Assembly (NCBI RefSeq): GCF_000227295.1
Contig: NZ_JH165054.1
Span: 860,948 to 924,947 of the forward strand
Origin: Cutibacterium avidum ATCC 25577
GTDB lineage: Bacteria; Actinomycetota; Actinomycetes; Propionibacteriales; Propionibacteriaceae
Direction: 5' to 3'
DNA length: 64,000 bases
In this document: piece after piece, positions 52,776 through 62,024 of the stretch
Layout: each line of letters begins with the position of its first letter
How positions within the stretch are numbered: position 1 is the stretch's first letter
The notes under the pieces: generated by a model
Seen by the model: only the letters and a program-made list of their open reading frames with translations
The model's database searches: none
What the model was told of the DNA's origin: nothing
Translations under genes and position numbers: made by a program

Positions 52776-53392
52776 CTAATGACGCTCGCACGGGGGCAGA
52801 TAAGCTGCGAGAATGGGCGCGGCCGCGTCATGGTAGTCGGCGTTGATGTCGATGCCCAGATATGGGAATTGACCGCCACACAACCACCGGTGTAACGAGT
52901 CGCGTAATGCATGAAGATACCCGCACCCGAACCCGCGCCATGACGAGTCGGAGAAGCATAGTTGTACGACAGCACCGCAGCCTGTCGATACAACGAACCA
53001 GCATAATCAGCCAGACGCTCATTGTCAGACGTCGACAAGTGCGAACAATCCTCACGCCACCGGTTGTAATCACGCTGGCTAGGATCCTCAATCCACCACG
53101 AACACGAGCCAATCGTGCGGTAGCTCAACTTGGTACCCGGATTACCCACACCAAAAGCCGAAACCACCCCGAAAGTACCGGCCGGGGTGGTTCGAGTACC
53201 CTGCCGACGCCGCGCCGCCCCCGATGCCACCGGACAACGCAGGGAAGGAAGGCGGTGGTTATGCCTGGTTCCATTGATGGTTCGTCCTTCCACTCGAGCA
53301 TGACCGACGTGAGGAACTGCTTCGAGGGCCACGATCGGCGGTCCACAGGCTCGCGCTGCGTCAACGACCAGATGATCCCCGTAATACCGCAA
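52776..53392 (-). pseudogene. L,D-transpeptidase (YkuD-like) gene, frameshifted
   Basis: The middle reads RRRQGTRTTPAGTFGVVSAF, SWWIEDPSQRDYNRW, AAVLSYNYASPTRHGAGSGA and GIFMHYATRYTGGCVAVNS, the YkuD catalytic H-x-x-x-G-C layout. After VNS the long frame turns to nonsense (HIWASTSTPTTMTRPR). One frame over, the sequence reads PYLGIDINADYHDAAAPILA and stops at 52776, just before the next gene's start, so a one-base loss is likely. The N-terminal 60 residues are atypical and no signal peptide is visible, so the 5' end is probably damaged too. Confidence 0.6.
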
Positions 53393-53436
53393 GGAGGCTC
53401 ATCAGGTTCAAGCCTCATCGTGGCGTGACACAAATC

Positions 53437-53487
53437 GGGGGGCTTTCCATGAGGATCGACACAAAATCTCCCTCATGGAAAGACCCC
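53437..53487. terminator. hairpin terminator after the Tat-exported protein gene
   Basis: Arms GGGGCTTTCCATGAGG (53439-53454) and CCTCATGGAAAGACCCC (53471-53487) pair with one bulge. Placed 84 bp after the stop of the minus-strand gene at 53571. Confidence 0.65.
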
Positions 53488-53570
53488 GACAACTTGATCG
53501 TCCCATCAATCACCTATGCCTTGACACGTCACATGAAGCCGACTCGAGTGGCCTACATGGAATTCCAGGC

Positions 53571-54359
53571 TCACTGAGGACAGGTGCTCCAACGCATGGG
53601 GCTGATCGAGACGTACTGTCTACCCATGCCATGTTTGGATGCGTTGCCACCCGGTTGGGTATCCCCGTAGAAGACGGTGATCTGCGTCACCGCTTCAGTT
53701 GCGGACGTCTCGAACCGTATCGTTCCACGGTGGTTGCCTCCATTATCCGTAAACTGTGCGACGCGGCTATCTGACACCGCTGTCACCCTGTTGGTTCCCT
53801 CACCATCAACCTGCAGAGAATTCTTGAGTGCTCCGTACTTGTAGTCATGACGGGTCTTGAACACAGGATGCGACGTTCCGTCGCCAGTGGCCGTCACGGT
53901 CACCTTATCGATATACCATGCAGGAGCATCATGAGATGAATCTATCTGACCGATGTAAAAGGCAAGCCCGTACACCGGTCTTGAAAAAGTAATGGTCAGA
54001 GTTTGCCCCAAGCCATCCTTGTCATCGGCCCTGACCGCCTGAGCAAGGTTGAGCCATGTGGACTTGAGCGTATCCTTATCGGTTGGGGTGAGGTCATAGT
54101 CGTCCGGCATCTTGTGCCAGTAATCCGCTATGACGTTGTTATCCTTCCAGGTGTCAACATCTCGAGTCTTCTCGAGGTTGTAGGTAGCGCCTTCCGAGAG
54201 CGCCGAGGACGGCCTCCAGACGCCGACAGTGGTTACACACTCACTGGTCGCATACGCTGATAGCGCGCTGCTCGCCACGATCGCCGGCACAGACCAAGCC
54301 GATGCTGCGACAACAGAGCGCCGAGAGGGCTGCCCCCGCTGGAAGAGGTCACCATTCAT
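53571..54359 (-). CDS. Tat-exported surface protein of unknown function
   Basis: A 262-aa protein with a twin-arginine-like signal: RGQPSRRSVVAASAWSVPAI VASSALSAYATS, cleavage near AYA. The mature part is a beta-rich domain (QTLTITFSRPVYGLAFYIGQ, WYIDKVTVTATGDG, RGTIRFETSATEAVTQITVF) like adhesin or carbohydrate-binding domains in other Cutibacterium surface proteins. No cell-wall sorting signal is seen at the C-terminus (RWSTCPQ). ATG at 54359 follows AAAGGG by 8 bases; a longer TTG start was rejected. It is divergent from the lipoprotein gene at 54592. Confidence 0.65.
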   Translation of the reverse strand: MNGDLFQRGQPSRRSVVAASAWSVPAIVASSALSAYATSECVTTVGVWRPSSALSEGATYNLEKTRDVDTWKDNNVIADYWHKMPDDYDLTPTDKDTLKSTWLNLAQAVRADDKDGLGQTLTITFSRPVYGLAFYIGQIDSSHDAPAWYIDKVTVTATGDGTSHPVFKTRHDYKYGALKNSLQVDGEGTNRVTAVSDSRVAQFTDNGGNHRGTIRFETSATEAVTQITVFYGDTQPGGNASKHGMGRQYVSISPMRWSTCPQ

Positions 54360-54591
54360 CTCCGTGTGCCCTTTCAGGTTCAACTACATATGCCCGAAAT
54401 AGTTCTACTCGGCCACTCCTATATACCATTCGATTGTCATGTTTACAAACTGTCGATCACCTGTCGACTACCGCGCGACGGCTGGGCGTCGACCTCAACG
54501 AGGACACCACCCGGATCATCGATACGGTCACCCATACAGGCAGGAGAGCGTCATGATCTCTTCTGCACTCATCTCTGTCAGGAAGGTTCCT

Positions 54592-55200
54592 ATGCACCAT
54601 CGTGGTATCGCTGCCCTCACCGCCGTAGCAGCCCTCACCGGCTGCCACTCAGCAGGATCAACGTCGGCACCCACGCCGACACCGAGTACCCCCACCACAA
54701 CATCGGCATCATCGGTAAGCGCCTCCTCCTCGTCAACACCCTCAGCAACCCCAACGCCATCGGCGGGGGCCGTCAGTGCCGCCGAAGCCGAAAAGGTCTA
54801 CCGCACCATCCACAGAAATAACTTCGAGTTGGAGAAGATGGGAGGTTTGGCCCCTGGCGAACCGGCCCCGCTCATGCTCACCAACTACGCCAGCGGGTCA
54901 GCCCTCAAGGACTACATGACCTTCAACCACAAGATCTCAGGGCTGGGCATCAAGATCACATCAGGGAACTCCTCCGTTACCGCGGTGCGGGAGAAGAAGG
55001 GTGACACCACCCATCCTGAGGCTGCCATCGCCCTGGAATCGTGCGAAGACTACAGCTCCATCCGGACTGTGGACCGCCACGGAAAGACTGACCATGGACA
55101 CATCATCCATGTCGATAGCTGGTATACCCGCGACAAGGCAGGCACCGTCAAAATGATCGCATTCAACTCAGTAAAGGTTCCCTCATGCGACGTCAAGTAA
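54592..55200 (+). CDS. lipoprotein of unknown function
   Basis: A 202-aa lipoprotein: MHHRGIAALTAVAALTGCHS has a clean lipobox (LTGC). A long Ser/Thr/Pro linker (about residues 20-65) leads to a domain of about 130 aa (AEKVYRTIHRNNFELEKMGG, LTNYASGSALKDYMTFNHKI, IALESCEDYSSIRTV). ATG at 54592 has AGGAAGG 5 bases upstream and gives a short proper signal; an ATG at 54553 also has an RBS but adds an unneeded 13 residues. The domain resembles secreted Cutibacterium/Propionibacterium proteins of unknown role. Overlaps a short secreted ORF at its end. Confidence 0.65.
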   Translation: MHHRGIAALTAVAALTGCHSAGSTSAPTPTPSTPTTTSASSVSASSSSTPSATPTPSAGAVSAAEAEKVYRTIHRNNFELEKMGGLAPGEPAPLMLTNYASGSALKDYMTFNHKISGLGIKITSGNSSVTAVREKKGDTTHPEAAIALESCEDYSSIRTVDRHGKTDHGHIIHVDSWYTRDKAGTVKMIAFNSVKVPSCDVK

Positions 55201-55334
55201 TCACCACGACCCTCCTGGGCCTGACGCTGGAAACCACTGCGCTCCCCGCTCTTGCCGAGAGTAACAGCGTTGATGGGAGCGTGAACACGGATATGCGTGG
55301 GCTCATCGTAACACACGTATACACTGTGACCTGA
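55185..55334 (+). CDS. short secreted peptide or truncated exported protein (49 aa)
   Basis: An ATG at 55185, inside the end of the lipoprotein gene, has AAAGG 7 bases upstream. The product MRRQVITTTLLGLTLETTAL PALAES is a good Sec signal peptide ending at ALA, followed by only about 23 residues (NSVDGSVNTDMRGLIVTHVY) before a stop. Such a short mature part suggests the start of a longer gene cut off by rearrangement, but a genuine secreted peptide is possible. Translationally coupled to the lipoprotein. Confidence 0.45.
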   Translation: MRRQVITTTLLGLTLETTALPALAESNSVDGSVNTDMRGLIVTHVYTVT

Positions 55335-55373
55335 CGTCACTCCACGTCATTCATCCAGTCACAGGAGACCGTC

Positions 55374-56162
55374 ATGGCGCCGACCGCCGCTGCCGCCGAT
55401 GAACTCGTCAAGACTTACGGAACCGGAAATGCCGTCGTCAAGGCCCTCGACGGGGTGAGCGTCACCGTCGAGGCCGGTGCCCTCACCGCGGTCATGGGTC
55501 CGTCGGGATCGGGTAAATCGACGCTCATGCACTGCATGGCCGGGCTCGACCGCCCCACTTCGGGTCGCGCCTTCATCGGCCAGACCGATGTCGCCACCCT
55601 CACCGACAGGAAGCTGACGCTGCTGCGACGTGAACGGGTCGGATTCATCTTCCAGCAGTTCAACCTCGTGCCAACCCTCACGGCCCGCGAGAACATCCTT
55701 CTGCCCCTGGCCATCGCCGGACGCAAGCCCGACCCGCAGTGGTGGGACACCGTCATCGACGTCGTCGGCCTGGCCGACCGGCTCGACCACAAGCCCTCCG
55801 AGCTGTCAGGTGGGCAGCAGCAGCGCGTCGCCTGTGCGCGCGCCCTCGTGGGCCGGCCCGAGATCATCTTCGCCGACGAGCCCACCGGCAATCTGGACTC
55901 CATGAGTGCCACCGAGGTGCTCGGCTTCCTGCGCCGGTCGGTCGACGAGTTCGGCCAGACCATCGTCATGGTCACCCACGACCCCGTCTCGGCCTCGTAT
56001 GCCGACCGGGCGCTGTTCCTTGCCGACGGGCGCATCGTCGACGACATCTGCCACCCCACCCATGACGCCGTGCTCACGACGATGAGCCGCCTGGACCCGC
56101 GCCGGGCGAAGACAACCGATGGCGAGCACGTGCCGGCCGCCCGCCGTGTCGAAAGGCCCTGA
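55374..56162 (+). CDS. ABC exporter ATP-binding protein (MacB/LolD type)
   Basis: A 262-aa ATPase: Walker A GPSGSGKST, Q-loop FIFQQFNLVPTLTARENILL, signature LSGGQQQRVACARALVG, Walker B IIFADEPTGNLD, H-loop VTHDPVSASYADRALFLADG. A C-terminal extension of about 30 aa is disordered and basic. It pairs with the large permease 6 bases downstream. Unlike the exporter at 2.7-3.7 kb this pair is intact. Confidence 0.9.
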   Translation: MAPTAAAADELVKTYGTGNAVVKALDGVSVTVEAGALTAVMGPSGSGKSTLMHCMAGLDRPTSGRAFIGQTDVATLTDRKLTLLRRERVGFIFQQFNLVPTLTARENILLPLAIAGRKPDPQWWDTVIDVVGLADRLDHKPSELSGGQQQRVACARALVGRPEIIFADEPTGNLDSMSATEVLGFLRRSVDEFGQTIVMVTHDPVSASYADRALFLADGRIVDDICHPTHDAVLTTMSRLDPRRAKTTDGEHVPAARRVERP

Positions 56163-56168
56163 ACCACC

Positions 56169-58769
56169 ATGTGGAAGGCCACCTTCACCTCCCTGTGGAG
56201 CCGCAAGCTGCGGCTGTTCATGTCCACCTTGGCCATCGTCCTGGGCGTCGCCTTCGTCTCGGGATCGTTCGTCTTCGGCGACATGCTCCGGTCCACCTTC
56301 AACTCCATCGTCTCGGGGTCCGTCTCGGACGTCGAGGTGTCCAAGAACACCGAGGACGCGGTGCAGGGCGACGTGACGACACCGTACCCGTTGACACCGG
56401 CCGTCGTCGACAGGATTCGCACGGTCGACGGTGTCAAGGACGCCCAGGGCACCGTCACCGAGACGGGAACCGTCCTCATCGACCGCGACGGCAAGGCCAT
56501 CACCAGTTTCGGGCCGCCCCAGTTGGGCTTCAGCTGGCAGACGACCCCGGCCCTCGGCGGCCAGCAGGGCGTCCACGTCGTGTCGGGCCACGAACCGCGT
56601 ACCGACGACGAGGTGGTCGTCGATCCGCAAACCCTCGACAAATCCGGCCATCATGTCGGCGACAGGGTCAAAGTCATCACGAGCCGAGCTGGCACCGTTC
56701 AGGCAAAGCTCGTGGGCACCGCCACCGTCGGTCAGAGTGGGTCCGCCGGGGCCAGCTATGTGTTCTTCACGACGCACCGCGCCCAGCAGCTCTTCCTCAA
56801 GGGCCACGACGCGTTCACCGGTGTGGCCACGGTCGTCGAACCGGGCGCCGACCGGGCGACCGTCGCCAAGGCCGTCCAGAAGGTCCTGCCGAAGGGATAC
56901 CAGGCCAAGGACGGCAAGGTCGTCGCCGATGAGCAGATGAGCGCCATCGGCAAGGCCCTCGGCTTCGTCGACATCTTCCTGCTCGTCTTCGCGGGCATCT
57001 CCCTGCTCGTCGCGAGCTTCCTCATCGTCAACACCTTCACCATCCTCGTCGCCCAACGATCCTCCGAGCTGGCGCTGTACAGGGCCATGGGAGCCAGCCG
57101 CGGTCAGATCAGGGCGACCGTCCTGGTCGAGGCCCTCGTCGTGGGCGCCGTCGGGTCAGTCTTGGGGCTGTTCGGCGGCCTCGGTCTGGCCGTGGCCATC
57201 AAGGCGATCATGGCCGCAACCGGATGGGACATCGGCCAGACAACCCTCACCCTGGGCGTCAAGGCCATCGTGGCCTCACTTATCACCGGCATCCTCGTCA
57301 CGCTCGTCGCCGCCCTGCTGCCGGCAGCCCGGGCCACCCGCATCTCTCCGGTCCAGGCCATGACCTCGGCCCGAACCGAGTCCGAGGTCGGGTTGGGCAA
57401 GCGGGCCGTCATCGGCTCCGTCATGGCCACCGTGGGCGTCGTGGGGATCGTTGTGGGGGTGCTCGACGTCGTTCCCAAGCCGGTGGCCTGGGCCGGGGCC
57501 GGCATGGCCCTGACGATGATCGGCGTCGCCCTGGCCTCGCCCCTGCTCGGCCGTCCGGTCATCTGGATCGTCGGCAAGGTGTACCGAGCGATCTTCAGCG
57601 AGGTCGGCAAATTGGCCGAACTCAACTCGATCCGTCAGCCCCGACGCACCGCCGCGACCGCATCGGCCCTCATGATCGGGCTCACCCTGGTCTCCCTCAT
57701 GGCCGTCTTCGGGGCCTCCTCGACGCGCTCGGTGACCAGCCAAGTCACCGACACGCTCCGTGGCGACTTCATGGTCGGCCGACAGGGATTCGAGGGGTTT
57801 CCCGACCAGGTCCGCACCAAGGTGGCCGCCGTCCCGCAGGTCAAGGACGTCCACGCCATGAAGATGGCGCAGATGCTCGAGATCCCCGCCGGTCAGGCGA
57901 CCCCGCCCAAGGAGTACTTCACCGACGCCATGGGACGTCACATGCGCGCCATCGCAGGCATGGAGGCGACCTCGCTGGACAAGATGTTCCCCCAGAAGGT
58001 GACGAAGGGACGCATGTTCCACACCAACGGCGAGATGATCGTCGACGAGAAGACGGCAGAGAAATACCACCTGAAGGTGGGGTCGTCCTACCGGTTGTGG
58101 TCGGTGGATGCCCAGCGTCCCATGACGCTCACCGTCGTCGGCATCTACACGACCGGCAAGGGACAGCCCATCGCCACCATGTGGGTCTCGACGAGCACCC
58201 TCACCTCGGCCGGTCTGGGCGACAAGGACGCCTTCCTGTCGATCTACCTCAAGGCGGGCACCGACCACGAGCAGGCCCACAGGGCCCTCGACGCGGCATT
58301 GGCCGACATGCCGTTGGTGAGCGTCATGGACGTTGGCCAGTACACCGACCAGGTCCTCGTCAACGTCAACCGGACCATGGCGCTGCTCTACGCACTGCTG
58401 GGACTCAGCATCGTCATCGCCGTGCTCGGCATCGTCAACACCCTGGGTCTGAGCATCATCGAGCGCACCCGGGAACTGGGCCTGTTGCGTGCCATCGCCC
58501 TCACCCGCCCGCAGGTGCGCCGGATGATCACCCTGGAGTCGGTCGTCATCGCCCTGCTTGGTGCGGTGGTCGGGGTCGGTCTGGGAACCGTCTTCGGCAT
58601 GGTGCTGCAACGTCTACTCGCCGACCAGGGCATCGACAAGCTCTCGATCCCGTGGCTGCAACTCGTGGCCTTCCTCGTGGCCGCGGCGCTCGTCGGGGTC
58701 CTCGCCGCGCTGTGGCCGGCGCGCCGAGCCGCCCGCACGAACATCCTCAAGGCGATCGCCACCGAGTGA
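56169..58769 (+). CDS. FtsX-like ABC exporter permease (long, two-module)
   Basis: An 866-aa permease with two FtsX modules. An N-terminal helix (LFMSTLAIVLGVAFVSGSFV) is followed by a MacB-type extracellular domain. Helices in the first module include LGFVDIFLLVFAGISLLVAS FLIVNTF; after a middle pair (VMATVGVVGIVVGVLDVV; GAGMALTMIGVALASPLLG) the second module begins at ASALMIGLTLVSLMAVFGAS. A second extracellular domain precedes the final three helices (TMALLYALLGLSIVIAVLGI). Eight to ten helices is the actinobacterial YknZ-like architecture, exporting peptides, antibiotics or lipids. Substrate unknown. Cotranscribed with the ATPase. Confidence 0.88.
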   Translation: MWKATFTSLWSRKLRLFMSTLAIVLGVAFVSGSFVFGDMLRSTFNSIVSGSVSDVEVSKNTEDAVQGDVTTPYPLTPAVVDRIRTVDGVKDAQGTVTETGTVLIDRDGKAITSFGPPQLGFSWQTTPALGGQQGVHVVSGHEPRTDDEVVVDPQTLDKSGHHVGDRVKVITSRAGTVQAKLVGTATVGQSGSAGASYVFFTTHRAQQLFLKGHDAFTGVATVVEPGADRATVAKAVQKVLPKGYQAKDGKVVADEQMSAIGKALGFVDIFLLVFAGISLLVASFLIVNTFTILVAQRSSELALYRAMGASRGQIRATVLVEALVVGAVGSVLGLFGGLGLAVAIKAIMAATGWDIGQTTLTLGVKAIVASLITGILVTLVAALLPAARATRISPVQAMTSARTESEVGLGKRAVIGSVMATVGVVGIVVGVLDVVPKPVAWAGAGMALTMIGVALASPLLGRPVIWIVGKVYRAIFSEVGKLAELNSIRQPRRTAATASALMIGLTLVSLMAVFGASSTRSVTSQVTDTLRGDFMVGRQGFEGFPDQVRTKVAAVPQVKDVHAMKMAQMLEIPAGQATPPKEYFTDAMGRHMRAIAGMEATSLDKMFPQKVTKGRMFHTNGEMIVDEKTAEKYHLKVGSSYRLWSVDAQRPMTLTVVGIYTTGKGQPIATMWVSTSTLTSAGLGDKDAFLSIYLKAGTDHEQAHRALDAALADMPLVSVMDVGQYTDQVLVNVNRTMALLYALLGLSIVIAVLGIVNTLGLSIIERTRELGLLRAIALTRPQVRRMITLESVVIALLGAVVGVGLGTVFGMVLQRLLADQGIDKLSIPWLQLVAFLVAAALVGVLAALWPARRAARTNILKAIATE

Positions 58770-58820
58770 GGTCTGCCGGCGGGTCCTCCACACACCGGGC
58801 GGCGGTCGCCAGCGGCCCGG

Positions 58821-59546
58821 TCATCGGCGAGCTTTCCTCAGCAGGGTGCGGACGCGGTCGGGATCGTCGGCCATGTCAAGGGTGGCGAAGACGTTGGAGA
58901 CATCCACCTCGGGACGCTGCCAGCCGATGGTCGCGGCGTGGGCGGCCAGGGCGACGCAAATCTCCTGACAGCCGTCGATGATCCACTCGGGGTCGACGCC
59001 CGGGTTGACGTGACGGGAGAACTCGGCGGCGTCGTGCTGCTGGGCCGCCAGGATCGCCGACAAACCACTGCGCAGCTGCTCAACGGCCTCCTCCCCCATG
59101 GTGGAGACGACGACCGGGTCGGCCATGTCACGACGAACCCGCTCAACCAGCAGGCCGGGGACCTCGTCGGAGGTGAGCCCCTTGTGGTCGAAGAGCCAGT
59201 CGGGCAGGTACACCTCGACGGCGTCGTCGTCGACCTGTTCGACCCGCTTGACCACGGCGTCGAGCAGGCTGACACCGAGCATGATCGCACCCTCGAGCTG
59301 ACAGAGCGGGGTGAGGGCGATGGCGATAGCGGCTCGTCCGGACTCGAGTGGGTCGATCTGTTCACCACCCTCCTGGGCTCGCAGCTCCTCTTCGCTGGCC
59401 CGGCGCAACACCTCGAAGGACTCGGCCGGCGGAATCTGCACGGATTGCGGGTCGGCCTCGACGTCGTCGGCCTCCGGGAGCTCAGCGCCGACAGAGTCAG
59501 GATCGCACCAGTTGGCCGGGATCTCCGGGATGTCGTTCATGGTCAT
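58821..59546 (-). CDS. conserved hypothetical protein (acidic, 241 aa)
   Basis: The N-terminal 70 residues are very acidic and Pro-rich (DDVEADPQSVQIPPAES). Then comes a mostly helical domain (ESGRAAIAIALTPLCQLEGA, IMLGVSLLDAVVKRVEQVDD, LLVERVRRDMADPVVVSTMG). No membrane segment or signal is convincing. Its start overlaps the upstream acetyltransferase stop by 4 bases, so the two are coupled; ATG at 59540 is an alternative. It contains a DUF-like helical core I cannot name. Confidence 0.65.
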   Translation of the reverse strand: MTMNDIPEIPANWCDPDSVGAELPEADDVEADPQSVQIPPAESFEVLRRASEEELRAQEGGEQIDPLESGRAAIAIALTPLCQLEGAIMLGVSLLDAVVKRVEQVDDDAVEVYLPDWLFDHKGLTSDEVPGLLVERVRRDMADPVVVSTMGEEAVEQLRSGLSAILAAQQHDAAEFSRHVNPGVDPEWIIDGCQEICVALAAHAATIGWQRPEVDVSNVFATLDMADDPDRVRTLLRKARR

Positions 59547-60139
59547 TCGCCTTTCCTGTCATAGACCGATCCGATGACGCGCGCCGGATTGCCGACGGCG
59601 ATGGATCCGGCCGGGATGTCCTTGGTGACGACCGCTCCGGCTCCGATGACGCTGTCCCCGCCGATGGTGACACCGGGGCAGACGATCGCACCTCCGCCGA
59701 GCCAGACATTGTTGCCGATCGTGATGGGTTTGGCAGCCTCCAGGCGATCCCGACGCAGGTCCGGGTCGATGGGGTGGGTGGGAGTCAGCAACTGGACGTT
59801 CGGGCCGATCTGGCAGTCGGTGCCGATGCGAATCTCGGTGACGTCGAGAGCCGTCAGGTTGTAGTTGGCGAAGCTGCGCGCGCCGAAGTGGATGTTCTCA
59901 CCGTAGTCGACGTACAGCGGCGGCTTGATGACGGCATCCTCTCCGAGTTCGCCGAGGAGTTCGGCCAGCAGGGGACTGGCGCTGTCCGGATCGTTGAGGA
60001 AGGCCCGGTGGTAGGCGTCAGCCAGCCTGGCCCCGCGGTCGGCTATCCGGGAGTTCTCCGGGTCGTCGGCGATGTAGAGGTCCCCGGCGAGCATCCGTTC
60101 CCGGTTCGTGCGGGGGTCCCCTGCGAAGTGGTCAGTCAT
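59543..60139 (-). CDS. sugar O-acetyltransferase (maltose/galactoside acetyltransferase type)
   Basis: A 198-aa left-handed beta-helix acetyltransferase: N-terminal Mac domain (RTNRERMLAGDLYIADDPEN), NIHFGARSFANYNLTALDVT, TPTHPIDPDLR with catalytic His, and hexapeptide turns IGNNVWLGGGAIVCPGVTIG then DSVIGAGAVVTKDIPAGSIA. Length and order match Maa/LacA enzymes, which acetylate sugars with acetyl-CoA. ATG 60139 gives MTDHFAGDPRT; a longer start lacks support. Confidence 0.9.
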   Translation of the reverse strand: MTDHFAGDPRTNRERMLAGDLYIADDPENSRIADRGARLADAYHRAFLNDPDSASPLLAELLGELGEDAVIKPPLYVDYGENIHFGARSFANYNLTALDVTEIRIGTDCQIGPNVQLLTPTHPIDPDLRRDRLEAAKPITIGNNVWLGGGAIVCPGVTIGGDSVIGAGAVVTKDIPAGSIAVGNPARVIGSVYDRKGE

Positions 60140-60201
60140 GGGGTCAACGGTATCGGGAGAGCATGAAGGCATCCCCTGAACCTCGAATACCGGCTAGTAC
60201 T

Positions 60202-60275
60202 ACACGGAGCTGCCAGAAAACCGGGATGGTGACGTTGCCATCGGGTTTTCGGAGCGTTTTTTGGCAGCTCCGTGT
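60202..60275. repeat. nested inverted repeat (possible mobile palindrome or structured RNA)
   Basis: Outer arms ACACGGAGCTGCCA (60202-60215) and the exact complement TGGCAGCTCCGTGT (60262-60275). Inside, GAAAACC...GATGG (60216-60229) pairs with CCATC...GGTTTTC (60238-60250) around a short loop. It lies between divergent-end genes, without a coding frame. Perfect outer arms with a second inner stem suggest a REP/MITE-like element or structured RNA rather than a simple terminator. Confidence 0.7.
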
Positions 60276-60451
60276 GGTGGAGGCCGTGCAGCAAGGCTGC
60301 GAGAGGAATGCGCCCCTGGGATCACAGTTGGGCCACCTGGACCAATCCCCGCCCCTGCCACGTCCACCCGTACCAGTTGTGTCCCCTGCGCCAGAGATCT
60401 TGACAGGGGGGACACAGCTGGCACAGCTGACAATGAAGGTCACGGAAAGAA

Positions 60452-60477
60452 GGGGCGCCCGGTACCCCGGACGCCCC
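60452..60477. terminator. intrinsic terminator after the proline-iminopeptidase-like gene
   Basis: Arms GGGGCGCCCGG and CCGGACGCCCC fold around TACC; it begins 7 bp downstream of the minus-strand stop at 60484. Confidence 0.65.
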
Positions 60478-60483
60478 TCAGCC

Positions 60484-61731
60484 TCACCTGACGAGCTCTC
60501 CCTTGACGAGCTTGATGAGACGGTCGAGAACCGCACCACCCGAGGCATTCGACCCGTTGTGCTCGTACTCAGTCGTCACCCAGGCATGCATCTGCGGCAG
60601 TAAGGCCGCCGTTTCGACGGAAAACTGGCGCGGCACATAGGCGTCGTCGTGGTACACCGCCGCAGCACAGGGCACCTCGGCAGCCCGGAGGGCGTCAGCG
60701 TCATACAGCTTCGGCCACGGATGGTTCGCAATGAGATTGGCAACCTCCTTCCACGGCCGCAGCTCCTGGTCGGTGTCGAACCACTCTGGCATGACGTGCT
60801 CACCGGTCAACAGGGTCGGATCCTGCTGGAAGTCCTCGGGCAGCATCCGCGCGGCCGACCAGTCGGTGACCACACCGTCGGCATAGGATGACTCGTGGAT
60901 GACGGCGTACAGCGGGTTACGTCCGCCAAAAGGCAGCAGCCCGGCAAGATCATGGCGGAACGACCGTGAGGTGTGCGGATACTCCAGCAGGTAGTGCAGC
61001 TTCTCAGCCCCACCCGAGGCGCCCAGCAGGTGTCCCAACGACCGCAGCCGCGACGGCGTCACGATGTCACCGTTCGGAATGGTGATCTCGCCCTTCTCGG
61101 CCAGCGCCATGAGCTCTGCGAGCCGCACCCGATCCTCCGGGAATCGCTTGTAGTACTCCAGCGACTTTGCGCGCAGCTGGTCGTAACAGGCGGTGTAGAC
61201 CTCGTCAGCAGAACGTCCGACCGCCGACAGACCACCCGTAAAGTAACCCGCCGACAGCGACTCCGGGTAGGTGGACAGGTACCTCAGCAGGGTGAATCCG
61301 CCGAAGGACTGGCCCAGCACCGCCCATCTCTGAACACCGAGGTGACGACGGATGTCCTCGCAGTCCTCGACGATCTCGTCGGCACGCAGGTGAGTGAGGT
61401 ACTCCGCCTGGCTGGCCGGATCCCCCATCGGCTCGCTCACTGGCGAGGACAGTCCAGTGCCGCGCTGGTCCAGCAGCACGAGCTGGTAGTCCTGCAGGGC
61501 CCGGGCCAGCCAGCCCGGGAATCCGGGATCACTCAGCGTCGGCCGCGGAGACTCACACCCCGGGCCGCCCTGCAAAAAGACGAGGTACGGCTTGTCGGTG
61601 CCGTCAGGAGCAGCAACCAGACGCGCATAAATCTCGATGGTGCGCAGGTCCTCGGGGTTGTTGTGGTCCAACGGGACCCTGAGGCGAATGTCATCTGTTA
61701 GCAGGCCAGGAATGTTGCGGTTCCACGTCAT
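60484..61731 (-). CDS. alpha/beta hydrolase, proline iminopeptidase family (S33)
   Basis: A 415-aa cytoplasmic hydrolase: oxyanion motif LQGGPGCESP, LLDQRGTGLSSP, nucleophile elbow GQSFGGFTLLRYLSTYP, acid in AAVYHDDAYVP and catalytic His in TEYEHNGSNASG. No signal peptide. The HGGPG-like motif reads QGGPG, as in tripeptidyl and prolyl aminopeptidases of actinobacteria. Likely releases N-terminal proline from peptides imported by systems such as the Opp transporter in this window. Monocistronic. Confidence 0.9.
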   Translation of the reverse strand: MTWNRNIPGLLTDDIRLRVPLDHNNPEDLRTIEIYARLVAAPDGTDKPYLVFLQGGPGCESPRPTLSDPGFPGWLARALQDYQLVLLDQRGTGLSSPVSEPMGDPASQAEYLTHLRADEIVEDCEDIRRHLGVQRWAVLGQSFGGFTLLRYLSTYPESLSAGYFTGGLSAVGRSADEVYTACYDQLRAKSLEYYKRFPEDRVRLAELMALAEKGEITIPNGDIVTPSRLRSLGHLLGASGGAEKLHYLLEYPHTSRSFRHDLAGLLPFGGRNPLYAVIHESSYADGVVTDWSAARMLPEDFQQDPTLLTGEHVMPEWFDTDQELRPWKEVANLIANHPWPKLYDADALRAAEVPCAAAVYHDDAYVPRQFSVETAALLPQMHAWVTTEYEHNGSNASGGAVLDRLIKLVKGELVR

Positions 61732-62024
61732 AGCATCAGCCTACGAGGTCCGGACGCCAACCGAGTCGACTCCGTCACTCCTCGCCCAGCGGCGCGAGGC
61801 TTGCCATATCCAGAACCCTCAGTATTTTCTCAGCCTTACCATGATGTTCCCCCATCCTCCGCAACTATCGTCACGGCTTGTCCCGTAGATTTGGGGGTCC
61901 ATCAACAGCGCATCCCCGAGGTGACACCCACTCACCTATACTGAACAGATTTTGAGAATCTCTCAGGAACACGTACAGTTCAACGAGCCTCTGAACCTGC
62001 GGCAACGCTCGGAAGGAACATCAC

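Noticed and set aside
53475-53774. 99-aa plus-strand reading opposite the Tat-exported protein
   Set aside because: It is antisense to a better-supported gene and lacks an RBS.
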